Part shown: positions 26,544 to 38,811 of the stretch, piece by piece | Numbering within the stretch: position 1 is the first letter of the stretch | How the letters are laid out: each line of letters begins with the position of its first letter | NCBI GenBank assembly: GCA_954871525.1 | Contig: OX940872.1 | Coordinates: 8,083,180 to 8,147,179 of the forward strand | Length of the DNA stretch: 64,000 nucleotides | From: Parietaria judaica | Lineage: Eukaryota; Streptophyta; Magnoliopsida; Rosales; Urticaceae | Direction: 5' to 3' | The notes under the pieces: model-generated | Seen by the model: the letters and a program-made list of their open reading frames with translations, nothing else | The model's database searches: none | Told to the model about the DNA's origin: nothing | Position numbers and translations under genes: made by a program

Positions 26544-27614
26544 ATCCCCTAAATATGAATCCGGGTTAAACCCGGATTTGTATAAAAAGAAAATAAAAAA
26601 CCCGGATACCGAAATATCTGGGAAAGTTAATACCCGGATATACATATATCCGGGTTTTTAAAAAAAAAAACTAAAGGGCCGTTGGCTAATTAAAGGACCT
26701 GCGGCAAAAGTAGCTGACACGCGTCAACATTTTGTGTCCGTTGGAGGCAACGGTAAAAATTGCATGGGGCCCCTCAAAAATAGCCGTTGGAGCTATTATT
26801 ACACCTCTTACTCGAATTCCTCTATTATTTCTCTTCATCTCCAACTCTCGCAAACTCTCTCAAGCTCTCAAAAATCCGATTTTACTCTATAGTTTATTTA
26901 GTTGTTATTATTAGTGTTTTAGTTTATTATTAGTTGTTATTAATTTAATTTAGTTGTTGTTATTAGTAATTTAGTTTATTTAATCATTATTATTAGTTTA
27001 ATTTTTGTTAGTATGTCGAGTGGCAACAACCGTTCTCGAGGACGTCCCGATGCCAGAGGAAAAGGACGGTTCACTATTCCGTCGCCGCGGTCGATTAATA
27101 GCGGGACGGGTTTTAGTCAACATAATTATAATGTCGGAGTTATGAATCAACACAATGTTCCCGATTCTTCTAGCCAATTGTTTACATAATTCGTTTACAA
27201 TTGTTCATTTTCTTATTGTACTTTGAATTTGTAACTTCGTTTGCCGTTGTAGTTGTACTTTCCCATATCCTACCTTCGAGTTTGTTGAATAAAAACACAT
27301 ATTTACTTTCTTTTGTTTTGTTGTTGTATGTTTTATTTATTTCATAATTATTTTTTAAATATTTCAACCACTTAAAATAATTTTAAAATTTTATTTTTTT
27401 CAAAACCGAACTTAAGTACCAAAATATTAGATTTGAATAAGTAAACGAAACGAGGGACTAAACAATAAATAACACAATTAAAAAAAAAAAAACAAAACCC
27501 GGAACCGGATATATCCGGGATTTTTTTTCCCGGACCCGGATATATCCGTATCCGGGTTTTGGTAAAAAAAAATAAATCCGGTCGGTAGGTTTTTTACCTT
27601 ACATTTTGGGGACT
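26544..27614. mobile_element. Inverted-repeat DNA transposon remnant with CCCGGATATATCCGGG motifs
   Basis: The two ends are inverted relatives over about 110 bp. They begin AATCCCC and AGTCCCC and contain repeated CCCGGATA/TATCCGGG palindromes (26570-26660 and 27495-27560). Flanks AGAGACGTA (26535-26543) and AGAGACACGTA (27615-27625) may be a target duplication with a 2-bp indel. Inside are a CGTTGG-repeat promoter-like region and a 58-codon ORF. The superfamily (hAT, PIF/Harbinger or Mutator) cannot be settled. Confidence 0.55.
27013..27189 (+). CDS. Short transposon-borne ORF, 58 aa
   Basis: ATG 27013 opens a 58-codon frame. It begins with an Arg/Gly-rich segment (SRGRPDARGKGRF) and continues Ser/Asn/Gln-rich to a TAA. 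It sits between the inverted ends of the element at 26544-27614, with a pyrimidine-rich leader upstream. It may be the N-terminus left from a longer transposon protein after internal deletion. I do not recognise a family, and function is unknown. Confidence 0.35.
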   Translation: MSSGNNRSRGRPDARGKGRFTIPSPRSINSGTGFSQHNYNVGVMNQHNVPDSSSQLFT

Positions 27615-27625
27615 AGAGACACGTA

Positions 27626-28059
27626 CAGATCTTAATAATTGAGAAGGAAATGGATAAATATATTTAAAATATTAATGTGATTAATGAAAACTGGTATTAA
27701 TTTATGTTTTTAATTGTAATTGTCATTCCGAGGAGCTAATTTTTCTTCTTTTCGGATATAGAAAACTGTATGTGGATCATAATTTTAATTGTTTTTAGAA
27801 TAAATAAAAAGATATATATTAACATATGTAATTTATTTCAATGCTTATATTTTGTTTTATTGTAATTTTAAATTCTAAATAAAAAATAAAATTGGATAAA
27901 TTATAAGTCCTTAAATTAATTCAATTTTAAATTTCAATTATTATTTTTGTAAATGTTGAACTTTGACTGATAAAAACCAAAAATTTATGTCAAGAACTGT
28001 TGACGCTATATTGATACTTTCAATATATTATTTTTGTGTACACATCATTATATCTTATC

Positions 28060-28102
<43 letters not shown>

Positions 28103-29286
28103 GTGACGACTTACGATGCTAAAAAGTAAAAAAAAAACGATTAAGCGATGAAACGAATGAGAATGCGACAATGATTGTCTATTAAGACTTTTTATACAAT
28201 TATAAGTAGCTTGATTTCTACTCAATTTCCGTATAATTAAGAACAAACAGCATTTTTGTTCTTTTTTAATATTTTATATTTTCCTTGCAGACTTCGAAGA
28301 ACAAGTGTCCACTTAACTGAAATACAAATACAAATACACAAGCACGATGAATTTCAGTTTTAATCCCAAGTTCCAACGCTCCGAAATTGGAGCAAAATCA
28401 CTATTTTCATGTAGGAAAGTGTTTTACAAATTAAAAAATACATTATTTTACTTGTGACGTCATATATAACTAATATGAGTCATATTGTATAGTTTTGTGA
28501 CTTGAAAAATGAAGTCTGAAAAGAGAGACTAATGAGACTGGCCGACCATGCGTGACAAAAGCTTGTAGAACTGTCTCCTTCCCTCTCCCACGCGACCAAA
28601 AGGAGCGTGCTACTCAAATACATAATTTTTTGCAACCCTATTTTGTTTCGGTCCGGAACCGAAGTCATTTTTAAGTGGGAGCCTTCCCGGCTTTGTTCGG
28701 ATTCATAAATTGACAGCTTAGTCCGGGTCAATTAAAAAATATGGTTATAAGGCCTAGATTTGTGAATACTTCTGATTAAAAAATATACTATAAAAAAATC
28801 TTTTTAGGATTAAACTAAAATGTTTTAAATATATTTTTGACTCATTCATAATAAAAAATTCTATAAAATAGCAAATAAAATATCGAAATGAGGCTCGAGC
28901 TTTGGACCTCAGGCGGGCCAGCCTGGCTTCGGCCAGAGATCGTGACCCATAACCTGACCGGACCGGAGAACTCATAGACTTGCGCTTTTCAAAGTCACCA
29001 AATACCTAATCGACCAACTTAATTAAGCTTGATCTTTTTAATGTAGTATAATTTATAATTAGTTTATTATTATTTTTTAGAGTAGGCCTAATTTTGTGAT
29101 CTAGTATAATTTATTATTTTTAACTGATTTACGAGTTTGTTTTTTAAGTTTTACTTCTCTAAACCGGCACACATACCACATACAACAATTCGGTTCCCAT
29201 TTTTATCCTAAAGTAATCAGGCGCGTGAGAATGAAAAAGCTTATGGTTAATGACGAAGATAGCCCTGAGAAGTCCCACCCTCTCCC
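27626..29286. other. Intergenic region upstream of the bHLH gene
   Basis: AT-rich DNA with an A homopolymer of about 39 bases (28062-28100) and a small GC-rich segment at 28880-28980. No gene seen. The last few hundred bases are presumably the bHLH promoter. Confidence 0.5.
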
Positions 29287-29293
29287 TATAAAA
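29287..29293 (+). promoter_or_regulatory. TATA box of the bHLH gene
   Basis: TATAAAA lies 100 bp upstream of the start codon at 29387, at a normal distance for a leader of about 65-70 bp. Confidence 0.75.
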
Positions 29294-29386
29294 GGCAGGC
29301 CAAGAGAATCAGACTGAAAAAACTTCCCTCCATTGCCAAGTCCAACCAACACAGACACAGTTCAGAACTTCTTCTTCTTCTTGAAG

Positions 29387-32300
29387 ATGAGAGAAATGAG
29401 CTCCCAGCAGGAGCTCTTCGACGGCTCCTCCGCCGCCAACGACGACTTCCTCGAGCAGATGCTCTCCACGCTCGGGCCCCCTCCCGCGTGGCACGAGCTG
29501 TCCAAGCCCCCCTGGGACCCCCTCACCCCCAAGCCCCACGACGACGACGACTTCCCCGCCTTCGACGACTCCCTCAACCTCGCCTCCAAGTTCCGCAGCC
29601 ACCAGATCAGCCCCGCCCCCAAGTCCGCCTCCGCCGCGATGCTCCACCACCAGCTCATGATGGCCCGCGACGTCGCCGTCGACGCCTCCTCCTTCAAGTC
29701 CCACGGAGGCGGAGGCGACGCCACATTGTTCAGCGGCTTCGCTTCCGGATCCCTGCCTTCGCCGAACCAGTTCCACCACCCCCAGCAGAGCTTCGGAGCT
29801 CCGGCTCCGGCGATGAACCCGACGCCGGCGCCGAGCGGGTCCTCCGGCGCCGCCCAGCCGGCGCAGGCGAGGCCGAGGGTGAGGGCGCGCCGAGGCCAGG
29901 CCACGGATCCGCACAGCATCGCCGAGAGGGTACGGTTTCCTCAGAGAGAATATTCCCTCGTGTTTTCTTTTCTCTTCGACATTAATTGAAGCCGTTAACT
30001 AGATTTTCCTTCGTTTTCTCGGCAGCCAAACAGGCATTGAATTGAACCTTTTTTTTTTTGTCGTTTTGTGCGCAGTTAAGGAGAGAGAGAATCGCAGAGA
30101 GAATGAAAGCCCTGCAAGAGCTCGTTCCCAATGCCAACAAGGTAAAAAAAAAACCGAACCAGCCACAGGGCTGTTCTTGTCATTTCAACTTTGTGCCACG
30201 TGTCGGTATTATATGAGACGTTGGTTTGTCTGTGGTCACCGGGCTGTAGCGATAGCGTCGCTCTTTGTGTTCTAGTGCCTGTCCTCGCGTACTTTTATTT
30301 TTTGAACGAAGAAATTTAGAACAAGAAAGAAAAAATGTGGTCCGAATACCGTACTTAGAGCTGCACATGTGAGTCGCCACTCACGATTCTGACTCGTCGC
30401 GACTTGTTTTTGGGAGTCGCGAACAATCGCGATTTTGAGGCAAAAGTCGCGATTCATCGCGAACATGGGCAAAAGTCGCGATTTCTCTCTCTCTCTCTCC
30501 CTCCCTCCCTCTCCCTCCCTCTCCGTCTCACAACAGGGCATCTCTCTCTCTCTCTCTCTCGCGATTCATCGCGATGCATCGCGACCGTGATTCTCGCGAC
30601 GCGTCGCGACCGTGAACAGTCGCGATTTTGGCGACTATGTTCGCGACTGGTCGCGATGCACGTTTGTGCAGCTCTAACCGTACTACATATTTTATCGGGT
30701 CCGGTCTCTCGGTGAAAATCCGTTAACCGGTATTTCTTTTCTCAGTCTAGGGGTGAAATTTTGTACCGGTAACCGGATTTGCCTGGTTTTGAGCCGGGTT
30801 TTCTATATTATTTTTTCAAAAAGTAGCGTGTTTTTATCAATCAATTATAATACAAAAGACACGGGTAATTCTCGACACTGAGGAAGATAAACTCTTTAAA
30901 GTTTAAATCCGGGTTACTAATCGGATCATTTTTGTGTTTAAAAAAAAACAAAGAATTAAATCATTTTAGATTTGTGTTTTGGAACAACTGTTTTATGAGC
31001 GTAATTAGATTATGAGTAATGGGAGTTTGGGTTTATTATTGCAGACAGATAAAGCTTCAATGCTTGATGAGATCATCGACTATGTGAAATTCCTCCAACT
31101 CCAAGTCAAGGTAAAGTAGATATTCTTTTTCTTCCCAATTAATTATTATTTTTTAATTCATTGCTTTAATCATCTCTTAATCTCCCTGCTTTTAAAAAAT
31201 GGCCATGAAAGTTAAAAAGAATCGTCCGTCCTTGTTTGACATTGTCTTAATAAGATATGATTTTTTAGCATCTCCCATATTAATATTATATATATTATAT
31301 ATATACAGGTTTTGAGTATGAGCAGGTTGGGTGGTGCTGGTGCTGTTGCTCCTCTTGTCGCTGATATGTCTTCTGAGGTAATTAATTAAGGTTTTAGCTT
31401 AATTAATTAAAATAATTAATCATTTGTAACTACCTAAATTACGTGTTTGATTCCTTAAATTATGTGACGCTTTTATCAAAATGGTAAAACATCTACAAGT
31501 TTAGAAAACTAGGATCGTCCACGCAAGTTTGATTGATTGATAATGACAATAAGTGCGATTAGAAAAGACATTAAAGGAAAGGCTTTTTATTAGAGTACAT
31601 AGAAAAAAAGAGTAGATAAAAAAACTAGATTAAATATTTAAATAAGTGTAACTGGCAATTGAATTAGTGATTAATTTTGAGTTATGAGTAAATTCGAAAT
31701 TCGAAATTCAAAATGCTAATTCTGTTTGAATGATCAATTAATATAGAGTTTGGACCGGAAAACTTCCGGTTCCGAAATTAAAACCAGAAATCAGATATCA
31801 AGACAGACTAATATTAGAATCAAAAGGGTATTGTTAGCCTTCCCTTCCTGAAATTTTAACTCAAAACTTACCCCGAATTTCTATTCTTTACTTTTTTTTA
31901 CCTAATTTTAATTATATTTTATTCTTAATTATATTTACTCAGTCTAGTCTTTTCAAGTGCGTGTACAATTTCTTACTTGTTCACCTATTTGACCAACCCC
32001 ACTCACAAGTCACAAGCAAAAATCCAATCTGCTTAATCAAAAATATAATGTCAAATATTTCGAAGACGCAACATAACGACAAAAGCAAAGCACGCGTGCT
32101 TGCTTTCTCAGATTCCTCATTTGGCTTTTTTGCCCATCTTTTCTATTTTCCTCTTTTGAGACCAAAACAACTATTATTTCATTCTAAAAAAGGTGTGTTA
32201 CAAGAATTGTAATAATATAATACTATAACAAAAGGAGAAAATAATATGACCTCTCATTATTTTTTGCAATTTTATTTGTTTTTCTTGGTATATACATCTC

Positions 32301-32872
32301 TATCTTTTCATGTCTAATGTTGTCACATTTCATCATTCATTGGTAAACTTATTTAGTTATGCATCATTTTGTGTATTGATAGTAAAGCAACATCTTCTAA
32401 GTGTTGTTATATTACATTCGACAAATTGAAAAATGTTCATCTTATAATGAAAATGGAATGAAAGTAAAAGGGACTAATAATTTTCTTGTGTTTGTTGCAG
32501 GGCGGCGGGGACTGCAACCAAACAAAAAGAACGGGCAACAATCAGACGGGGTCTTCGAACGACACGATGACAGTGACGGAGCACCAAGTGGCGAAGCTGA
32601 TGGAGGAGGACATGGGGTCGGCGATGCAGTACCTCCAAGGCAAGGGCCTCTGCCTCATGCCCATCTCCCTCGCCACCGCCATCTCCACCGCCACATGTCA
32701 CTCCCGCAACCCTATGATGTCCAGCCACCCCCACCCCCTCATCGCAGGAGGCGCCGCTGCAGACGCGCCCACCTCCCCCAGCCTCTCAGTTCTCACCGTG
32801 CAATCCGCCACTGCAGGAAATGCCAATGTCGATGGCTCCGTCAAGGACACCGTGTCCGTTTCGAAGCCGTGA
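29387..32872 (+). CDS. LRL: bHLH transcription factor, LRL (LJRHL1-like / RHL) subfamily
   Basis: This nuclear basic helix-loop-helix factor belongs to the subfamily that promotes root-hair growth (Arabidopsis LRL1-3, Lotus RHL1). Five exons fit with GT-AG introns: 29387-29929, 30076-30141, 31045-31110, 31309-31377 and 32501-32872, giving 371 aa. Residues 1-30 hold the subfamily's acidic motif [10 protein letters not shown]. The basic region (about 169-190) reads [19 protein letters not shown], with the His, Glu and Arg used to contact an E-box/G-box. Helix 1 and loop follow ([22 protein letters not shown]), then helix 2 to about residue 228, and [23 protein letters not shown], a subfamily hallmark. 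The C-terminal exon has [29 protein letters not shown]. Exons 1 and 5 are very GC-rich while exons 2-4 are not. Intron 1 carries a hAT insertion. The subfamily is secure. Which LRL orthologue it is cannot be told. Confidence 0.95.
30356..30676. mobile_element. Non-autonomous hAT element in bHLH intron 1
   Basis: A 321-bp element with perfect 12-bp terminal inverted repeats TAGAGCTGCACA, flanked by a perfect 8-bp duplication ACCGTACT (30348-30355 and 30677-30684). Both features are diagnostic of the hAT superfamily. Its interior carries about 14 TCGCGA palindromes in two clusters on either side of a CT-rich core (30481-30560). Dense subterminal motifs are typical hAT transposase binding sites. 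It has no coding capacity. Confidence 0.9.
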
Positions 32873-33324
32873 TAACCGCGTTCGATGCGTAAAGGATTAG
32901 TATTACTGTTGTTGCTGAAGTCTACGGAAATAAAGCGTGAGAAAGAGGTCTTTCAACGCCGTATTGGCGTAGACTTTGGTCAAAATTAACACCCTAAACA
33001 CCACGATTATAAATCCTTACAAATCTTCCTGTTTTTTTGTTTTGTTTTTTTTTTTTAATTTCAAATTTACCCTTCTATTTAACTGTGAGGCTCTTTACCA
33101 AATTATCTTCTAATATTGAATTCGGGTATGTAATAAAGTTTCTAATATTGGAAGGTTATTTCAGCTGTACGTACGATAATCATCGTTATGTTCATGATAT
33201 TTGGGTAAAATTTGAGAAGATAACGCAATTAAAGCAATGTCATATAAATTATATATTTTTTATTTGGTAAATTTGCTTTTTATTTTTTGCATTAAAACAA
33301 CAGAAATGTATTTGAAAGTGTATT
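32873..33324. other. 3' flank of the bHLH gene
   Basis: AT-rich 3'UTR and intergenic sequence. No other gene seen. A LINE fragment follows. Confidence 0.5.
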
Positions 33325-33560
33325 TTTTTTTCAAGGGAAAACATATGTTTGTATATTAATTCGAGGGAATAAAATCCTTACAAGCGAAGCTTACAAGCCA
33401 AACCGGACAATTAAGACACCAAAAATCCGTTGACAATTCGTGAAGACGTTTCTTCGCTAAAACATTAGCAACTTCATTACATTCTCGCGGGATCCACCGT
33501 CATAAGTCAGAGACGCCCACCTCCAATGCTGCCATTTATATATCTTCCACTGGTAATATT
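33325..33560 (-). mobile_element. 5'-truncated LINE fragment (RNase H end)
   Basis: Read on the minus strand, 33530-33360 encodes RECNEVANVLAKKRL followed by a WLVSF..DFIPSN stretch. This matches the C-terminal RNase H segment of plant L1-type LINE polyproteins. The coding part is followed by a short A-rich 3' end (T run at 33325-33333 on the plus strand), as expected of a LINE tail. All upstream domains are missing. I saw no clear target duplication. Confidence 0.6.
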
Positions 33561-34707
33561 TTGGATTTTTAGAAAATAACTCGTATATTTGTGTAAAAAT
33601 GAATCTAGAGGGTATATAAATATAAATTTCTAAAATTACAAAGGATCATTTTGGGTTCTCAAAAATCAAAATGGTGAGAGTCAATTTTATTTTTGTAAAA
33701 ATTACAAACAAAAGGTATACAAAAGCTAAATTCCTTCGTATTCCAAAGACTGATTTGGTTGGAAGTTTCTTTGGATTTTCGGATGTCAAAATTAAATAGT
33801 CAAATAATAGGGACAAAAAGGGCCACACACAAAGATTCCAGGGATACGAAGGTTAAATGTAAATTAGAGGTCAACCACATGGCGATCTCTTTTGTTTATT
33901 CTATCAACACACAAAAAAAAAAAAAAGGTTAAATAAAGTCAACCAATATGATTTTGAAGTGAATAGATTACAAATTATTTTTTTCACTAATAAATTTATC
34001 AAGTGAATATGGGGCCAAAGTTGGGCTACAAAATAAACACTGAAAATTCAGAAAATGACATATTATAATCCCTATAATATGTTCACTGTTCAACTTCATT
34101 AATTAATTTGAGTGATTAAAAGTACATAAAGCCATTCATTAGCTAGCTCATCATCTACTCCATAGGAATTTAATAAGCCTATGATACTATGTTTTATTTT
34201 CTTTGTCTTCTTAGGCCAAAATATTTGATTAAGTGACCAAATGTGGCCACTTTGGAGTGGCATAAGTTTCTTCATGAAGTCTTATTCCTAATCATTCTTC
34301 TTGAATTTGATTAAAAATTAATAATTAATGACCAACCCTACTTTGAAGTTGAGCTGTGCTTTGTGTCTACATTATAAAAGAAAAAGAAGTGAACTACAAA
34401 TTCTCTTCTTATTGCCGTGTTGAACTTCGAACTTTTTTGAAAGAAAATGTTGAAATTAAAGTTTATGGAGTCAAATAGTCAATAGACATGTTTCAATATG
34501 TTTTAGCGTTTTCTTTTCACGTAATTGATAAGCAAAGTTATAACTAGAAAAATATCATGATTGGATTTTATTATTCATTATCCTAAACGCTTTGACATAA
34601 GTATTAAATTACCGCAACGATAATAATATGAGTATTCTCGTTGCTAATTCCTTAAAAAAAAAAGTGCTTATATTATATTTAATAAAAGATGCGAGCAATA
34701 TAACATG
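33561..34707. other. Intergenic AT-rich region
   Basis: No gene or element terminus recognised between the LINE fragment and the Ty3/Gypsy insertion. Confidence 0.5.
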
Positions 34708-34712
34708 GTCCC

Positions 34713-35424
34713 TGTTAAGGTCGGATTTGGTCAAATCCATCCTCAACTTTACACTTGTCGTCTTTCTAATGGAACGACGGGAATGGGGGTGGGCGAGACC
34801 GTGATGGGCCTCTGGCCCATAAGGAAAATGATGGATAGGGGCAGCCTGAGTTCTTTGATGCCTGTTTGGGTGGCGAGGCCCAAGATCGAAGGGAGGCCCA
34901 TTGAGACCTAGGGCATCCCTCGAGGATGCGACAAGAGCGTACGACATGAGCATTAAATGATGGGTAGTACACTCAGAAGATGGCAGGCGACAACGTTAGT
35001 GGAGGCGAGCCTCCTTGGTTTCAACAGAGAATGTCAGAGGGGGGACCATGAAATATTTGGAGGGGGGACCATCTGAAGATCATCCAGAGGATTCGAGCCC
35101 AAGGTGTGGGAGTTTCACTATAAATAAAGGAAAGGATCCCCATTTGAAGGGGTTGGTAGAAATCAGGAGAGAAAGTCATTGTAGTCTCATCGCACTGTAA
35201 CTAGAGAACCTCAGGCTTTGAGACGTTCGGATTTGTTCATCGATAACATCTCCGAGTCATTCTGTGTGTGTGTATTCGTTTCTCCCTTCAAAGTTCTAAG
35301 CTATAAACGGAAGAAATCAATCCCTCTCGTAATAATAATCAATCAAAGATACCCTTATTCGTACTATCAGTGTGATTGTTCGAGTATTTTTGTGACTGTA
35401 AGGCGGTGCGAATCGCCCTCTACA
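34713..35424 (+). repeat. 5' LTR
   Basis: A 712-bp LTR starting TGTTAAGG and ending CTCTACA. TATAAATA near 35119 marks the likely promoter. Against the 3' LTR it has scattered substitutions, extra bases near 34896-34921, and a shorter G run near 35037. Confidence 0.95.
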
Positions 35425-35427
35425 GTT

Positions 35428-35445
35428 TGGCGCCCACCGAGGGGG
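35428..35445 (+). other. Primer binding site complementary to tRNA-Lys(CUU)
   Basis: Three bases after the 5' LTR, TGGCGCCCACCG plus a G-rich tail matches the complement of the 3' end of plant tRNA-Lys(CUU) at the first 12 positions, then has one mismatch. The tRNA identity is from memory of the plant tRNA sequence. Confidence 0.75.
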
Positions 35446-35499
35446 GCTTTTAGTTTCTTCCTATCGCACAACCAGGAACTAGAAGGGAGATAGCAAAGG

Positions 35500-36868
35500 A
35501 TGTCTCAAGGCGAAGACCGAAGCGCCCAGAGCGAGGTGTTGGACGAGATGAGGCGACAAATGACTCAGGTCATGCAGAGGTTGGAGGCCGCCAACAGGAG
35601 GGCGGAGGAAGCTACGAGAAGAGCGGAGGAGCAAGCAGCGGAGAGCCGGCGACTTGGCGACCTGTTGGCCCAAGCTGAGAGCCGGAACGCGGCGAACAGG
35701 GCCACCGACTTCCATTGCTGCGAACGGAGGAACCCTTACACGAGACGCGACGAACAACGAGGCGTTTGACGCGACGCGGGACCTTCTAGTCAGGAACTTG
35801 TTCCAAACACCGACGAGGACCTCCCAACCAGTTACGACAGCGAGCACGCCAGCGGCAGCACCAGCAAACGACCCGGCGACGACCGGAGAAATCATGAAGG
35901 CCATGGCGGCAATTGCAGCCACCCTGGAGGCGAAAATAGGGCAGGTGGCATCGAGGGTGCACCAGGCGACGAGCGCCAGGCCCGAGATCGACAAGCTGGT
36001 GAGAGACGCCAGAGTGACTCCCTTCACGCTCAGGATCCGAGGCGTCGAAGTGGACGAACTGCCAAAAATCAAGCTCGCGCCGTACAAGGGTGGGACCGAC
36101 CCGACGACTCACGTGAAATCTTACAGAATAGCGACGGACCACATCGGTGGCGAGGAGACCAGGAGGGAGGCTATCCTGTGCCGTATTTTCATTTACCATT
36201 TGCAGGGCCCAGCCAACGACTGGTTCGCACGGCTCGCGCCGGGGATCATCGACGATTCCGACCAGCTCGTCGCCATGTTCCTAAAGCATTACTCCATTCA
36301 CGCGCAGAGCGAGGCCACGCTGGCATCTTTGTTTGATCTTATGCAGGGAAAGGACGATACCCTGCGCCAATACGTCGAGAGATTCAAGGGAGTGATGATT
36401 CGGGTGCCGAATCTCGAGGATGCCGTCGCCGTCCAGGCCTTGAGGCACGGGTTGCACTGTAACTTCGATTTCTTCGATTTCTGCAAGGAAATCACGAGGA
36501 CAGTACCGGCGACGATCGCCCTCCACAGAGCGACGATCGATATGAACATCGAGGAGAGTATCATCGTCAAGAAGAAGAGCGAAGACAAGGGAGAGGCCAA
36601 GGATAAACCCGAGAAGAACAGGGACGGACAAGAAGGCTCATCGTCGCGAGCAAGAAGAGAAGACCGAAGAGCTCTGAATGAGCAGCGCGCTTTAGAGGCG
36701 TCGCGACACAGAGTCTACCAGGTGGACGAGAAGAGAGGCGATAATGCCATCCGCGAGAGCCAATCACGGACAGACTTCCACGATAACAGCAGGACCCAGA
36801 GTCATCAGGGAGGATACTCGCAGGGGAATTTCAACGGAAACCAACAGGGATACTCCGGAGGCCGATGA
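35500..36868 (+). pseudogene. Retrotransposon gag (frameshifted)
   Basis: A coiled-coil, Glu/Arg-rich N-terminus (MSQGEDRSAQSEVLDEM...) runs from 35500 in one frame. At about 35710-35760 the reading frame shifts into the frame that carries the retrotransposon gag domain, including DWFARLAPG, FLKHYS and the DTLRQYVERFKGVM block (about 36060-36460). The C-terminal part is rich in basic and Gly/Asn/Gln residues, as in a nucleocapsid, and I see no CCHC zinc knuckle. A TGA ends the frame at 36866, followed by a run of 19 G at 36905-36923. Confidence 0.85.
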
Positions 36869-37383
36869 GGGTTTTCCGGGGGACGAGGAAATTTCGGTAG
36901 AAACCGGGGGGGGGGGGGGGGGGCTCTGGGGAGGCCGAGGAGGCTACAAAAGGAGAAGATCGAGTTCGTCGAGGACGACGACTGCGCGGATTTGCACGAC
37001 GATGTCTTGGTCCTCGAAATCAACATCATAGGTTACGACATCGCGCGCATCCTCATCGACAACGGCAGCTCCGTCGACGTGATCACTCACGAGTGCCTGC
37101 TTCGGATGAAGCTCGACGACCTCACCATCGGAGGACGTCCCGAAAGGTGTCGGGATTCAACGGGGACGTCACTACTTCGATGGGGACGGTCCATCTTGCC
37201 GTGTATGCGGGGAGTATAAGAAGGATGACCGAATTCATGGTTCTTGACGTAAAATCACATTTCAACGTGATCCTAGGAAGACCGTGTATTCATGCGATGA
37301 GGGTCGTACCTTCCACGTACCACCAGTGTATCAAGTTCCCCGAAAAGGAGGAGGGAACCATCGACGAGCTTTGGGGAAGTTGA
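36869..37383 (+). pseudogene. Retroviral-type aspartic protease region
   Basis: The segment around 37025-37090 encodes ARILIDNGSSVDVITHECL, the active-site region in the DNGSS form common in plant Ty3/Gypsy proteases. A frame change near 37140 splits it from the C-terminal half (FMVLDVKSHFNVILGRPCIHAM, about 37225-37300), which has the conserved LGR motif. The G homopolymer upstream also upsets the frame from gag. The product is therefore broken. Confidence 0.75.
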
Positions 37384-37488
37384 GACGCCTACCGCATCTG
37401 TTACATGATGCACCATCGAGTGGTGAGCGGCGGGAAGAAACCCGAGAGGGCCGCAGATAGCCGTGCCATCGGTTTATAGAAATTATCC

Positions 37489-38811
37489 ATGGCCGCTCCG
37501 CCTCCACAGACGACAAAGCGAAGGAAGAGGCGCACGAAGAAAGGGAAGGGGGGAAACCCCGGGGTCCCCAGGATTCTCAGCGCCGAAGATGTGGAAGATC
37601 AGGCGACGGAAGAGCGAAGCAGAGGGCCACAGATCGAAGAAGTCGAGCAGGTTTGTATCGACGAGACCGATCCGACAAGGACCGTCGGTATAGGCGCGAG
37701 GCTCGATCCGGAAGTAAAGTCCCAGCTGATAGACTTATTGAAGAGGAACAAGGGAAGTTTCGCATGGACTAACGACGACATGCCGGGGATCGACCCATCG
37801 GTGATTACTCATCGGCTCAACACCGACCCCGACCACCGGCCGGTCATACAGAAGAGAAGAAATATGGCGGCCGACAGGAACAAGATCATCAACGACGAGG
37901 TGGACAGGTTGCTGGCAATGGGAACCATCCGAGAGGTCAAGTACCCCGAGTGGCTGGCCAACACTATCGTCATACAGAAAAAGAATAGCAAGTGGTGGGT
38001 CTGCGTGGACTACGTCGACCTCAACAAGGCATGCCCGAAGGACAGCTTCCCGATGCCCCATATCGACCGCTTAGTCGAGGCTACCCTCGAGTACGAGCTC
38101 ATGAGTTTCATGGATGATTACTCCGGGTATCACCAGATCAGAATGCATCCCGAGGACGAGGAAAAGACCGCCTTCATCAGTGAGCGAGGGACGTATTGCT
38201 ATAAATTTATGCCGTTCGGTCTGAAGAACACCGGCGCTACTTATCAGCAGCTCATGACGAAGATGTTCCACGAGTAAATAGGGAAGTCGGTGGAGGTATA
38301 CATCAACGACATGGTCTTAAAGTCCCTGAAGGTGGCGATGCACATCGAGCATTTGGAGAGTTGCTTCCAGGTCCTCAACGAGCACAAAATGAGACTGAAC
38401 CCGATGAAGTGCACCTTCGGTATCTCATCTGGGAAATTCTTGGGCTTCATGGTGACCCGTCGCGGAATCGAGGCTAGCCCCGACCAGGTCGAAGCTTTCC
38501 AGAACATGTCGTTGCCTCGGAATCGAAGAGAGGTTCAGAAACTGACGGGGCGAATCAACGCACTCGGCCGTTTCATCTCAAGACAGACCGACAGGACCCT
38601 GCTCTTCTACGAGTTGCTGAAGAAGAATTGGAAAAAAATTGAGTGGAGGAAGAAATGCGAAGAGGCTTTCCAGGTTTTGAAGACGTACCTCTCGTCACAG
38701 CCCGTCATGACGAAACCAGAGCCAGGGGAACCCTTGTTCTTATACATCGCGGTGTCGGATCACGCGATAAGTCAGGTGCTGGTGCGAGAAGAGGCCAGTC
38801 TCATACATTAG
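37489..38811 (+). pseudogene. Reverse transcriptase domain (in-frame stop)
   Basis: Typical Ty3/Gypsy RT blocks are present: FAWTNDDMPGI, the NTIVIQKKN..WVCVDYVDLNKACPKD block, FMDDYSGYHQI and FMPFGLKNTGATYQ. A TAA at 38275 interrupts the frame just before the catalytic block, which reads YINDM where most relatives have a YxDD-type motif. The loss of that Asp would itself be disabling. The connection domain (FLGFMVTRRGIEA, about 38436-38475) follows. The frame is lost at a TAG (38809) after a +1/-1 shift near 38795. Confidence 0.85.

Noticed and set aside
29309..29919. Two long antisense frames (201 and 185 codons) over bHLH exon 1
   Set aside because: They are a by-product of extreme GC-rich codon use in the real exon and have no recognisable domain.
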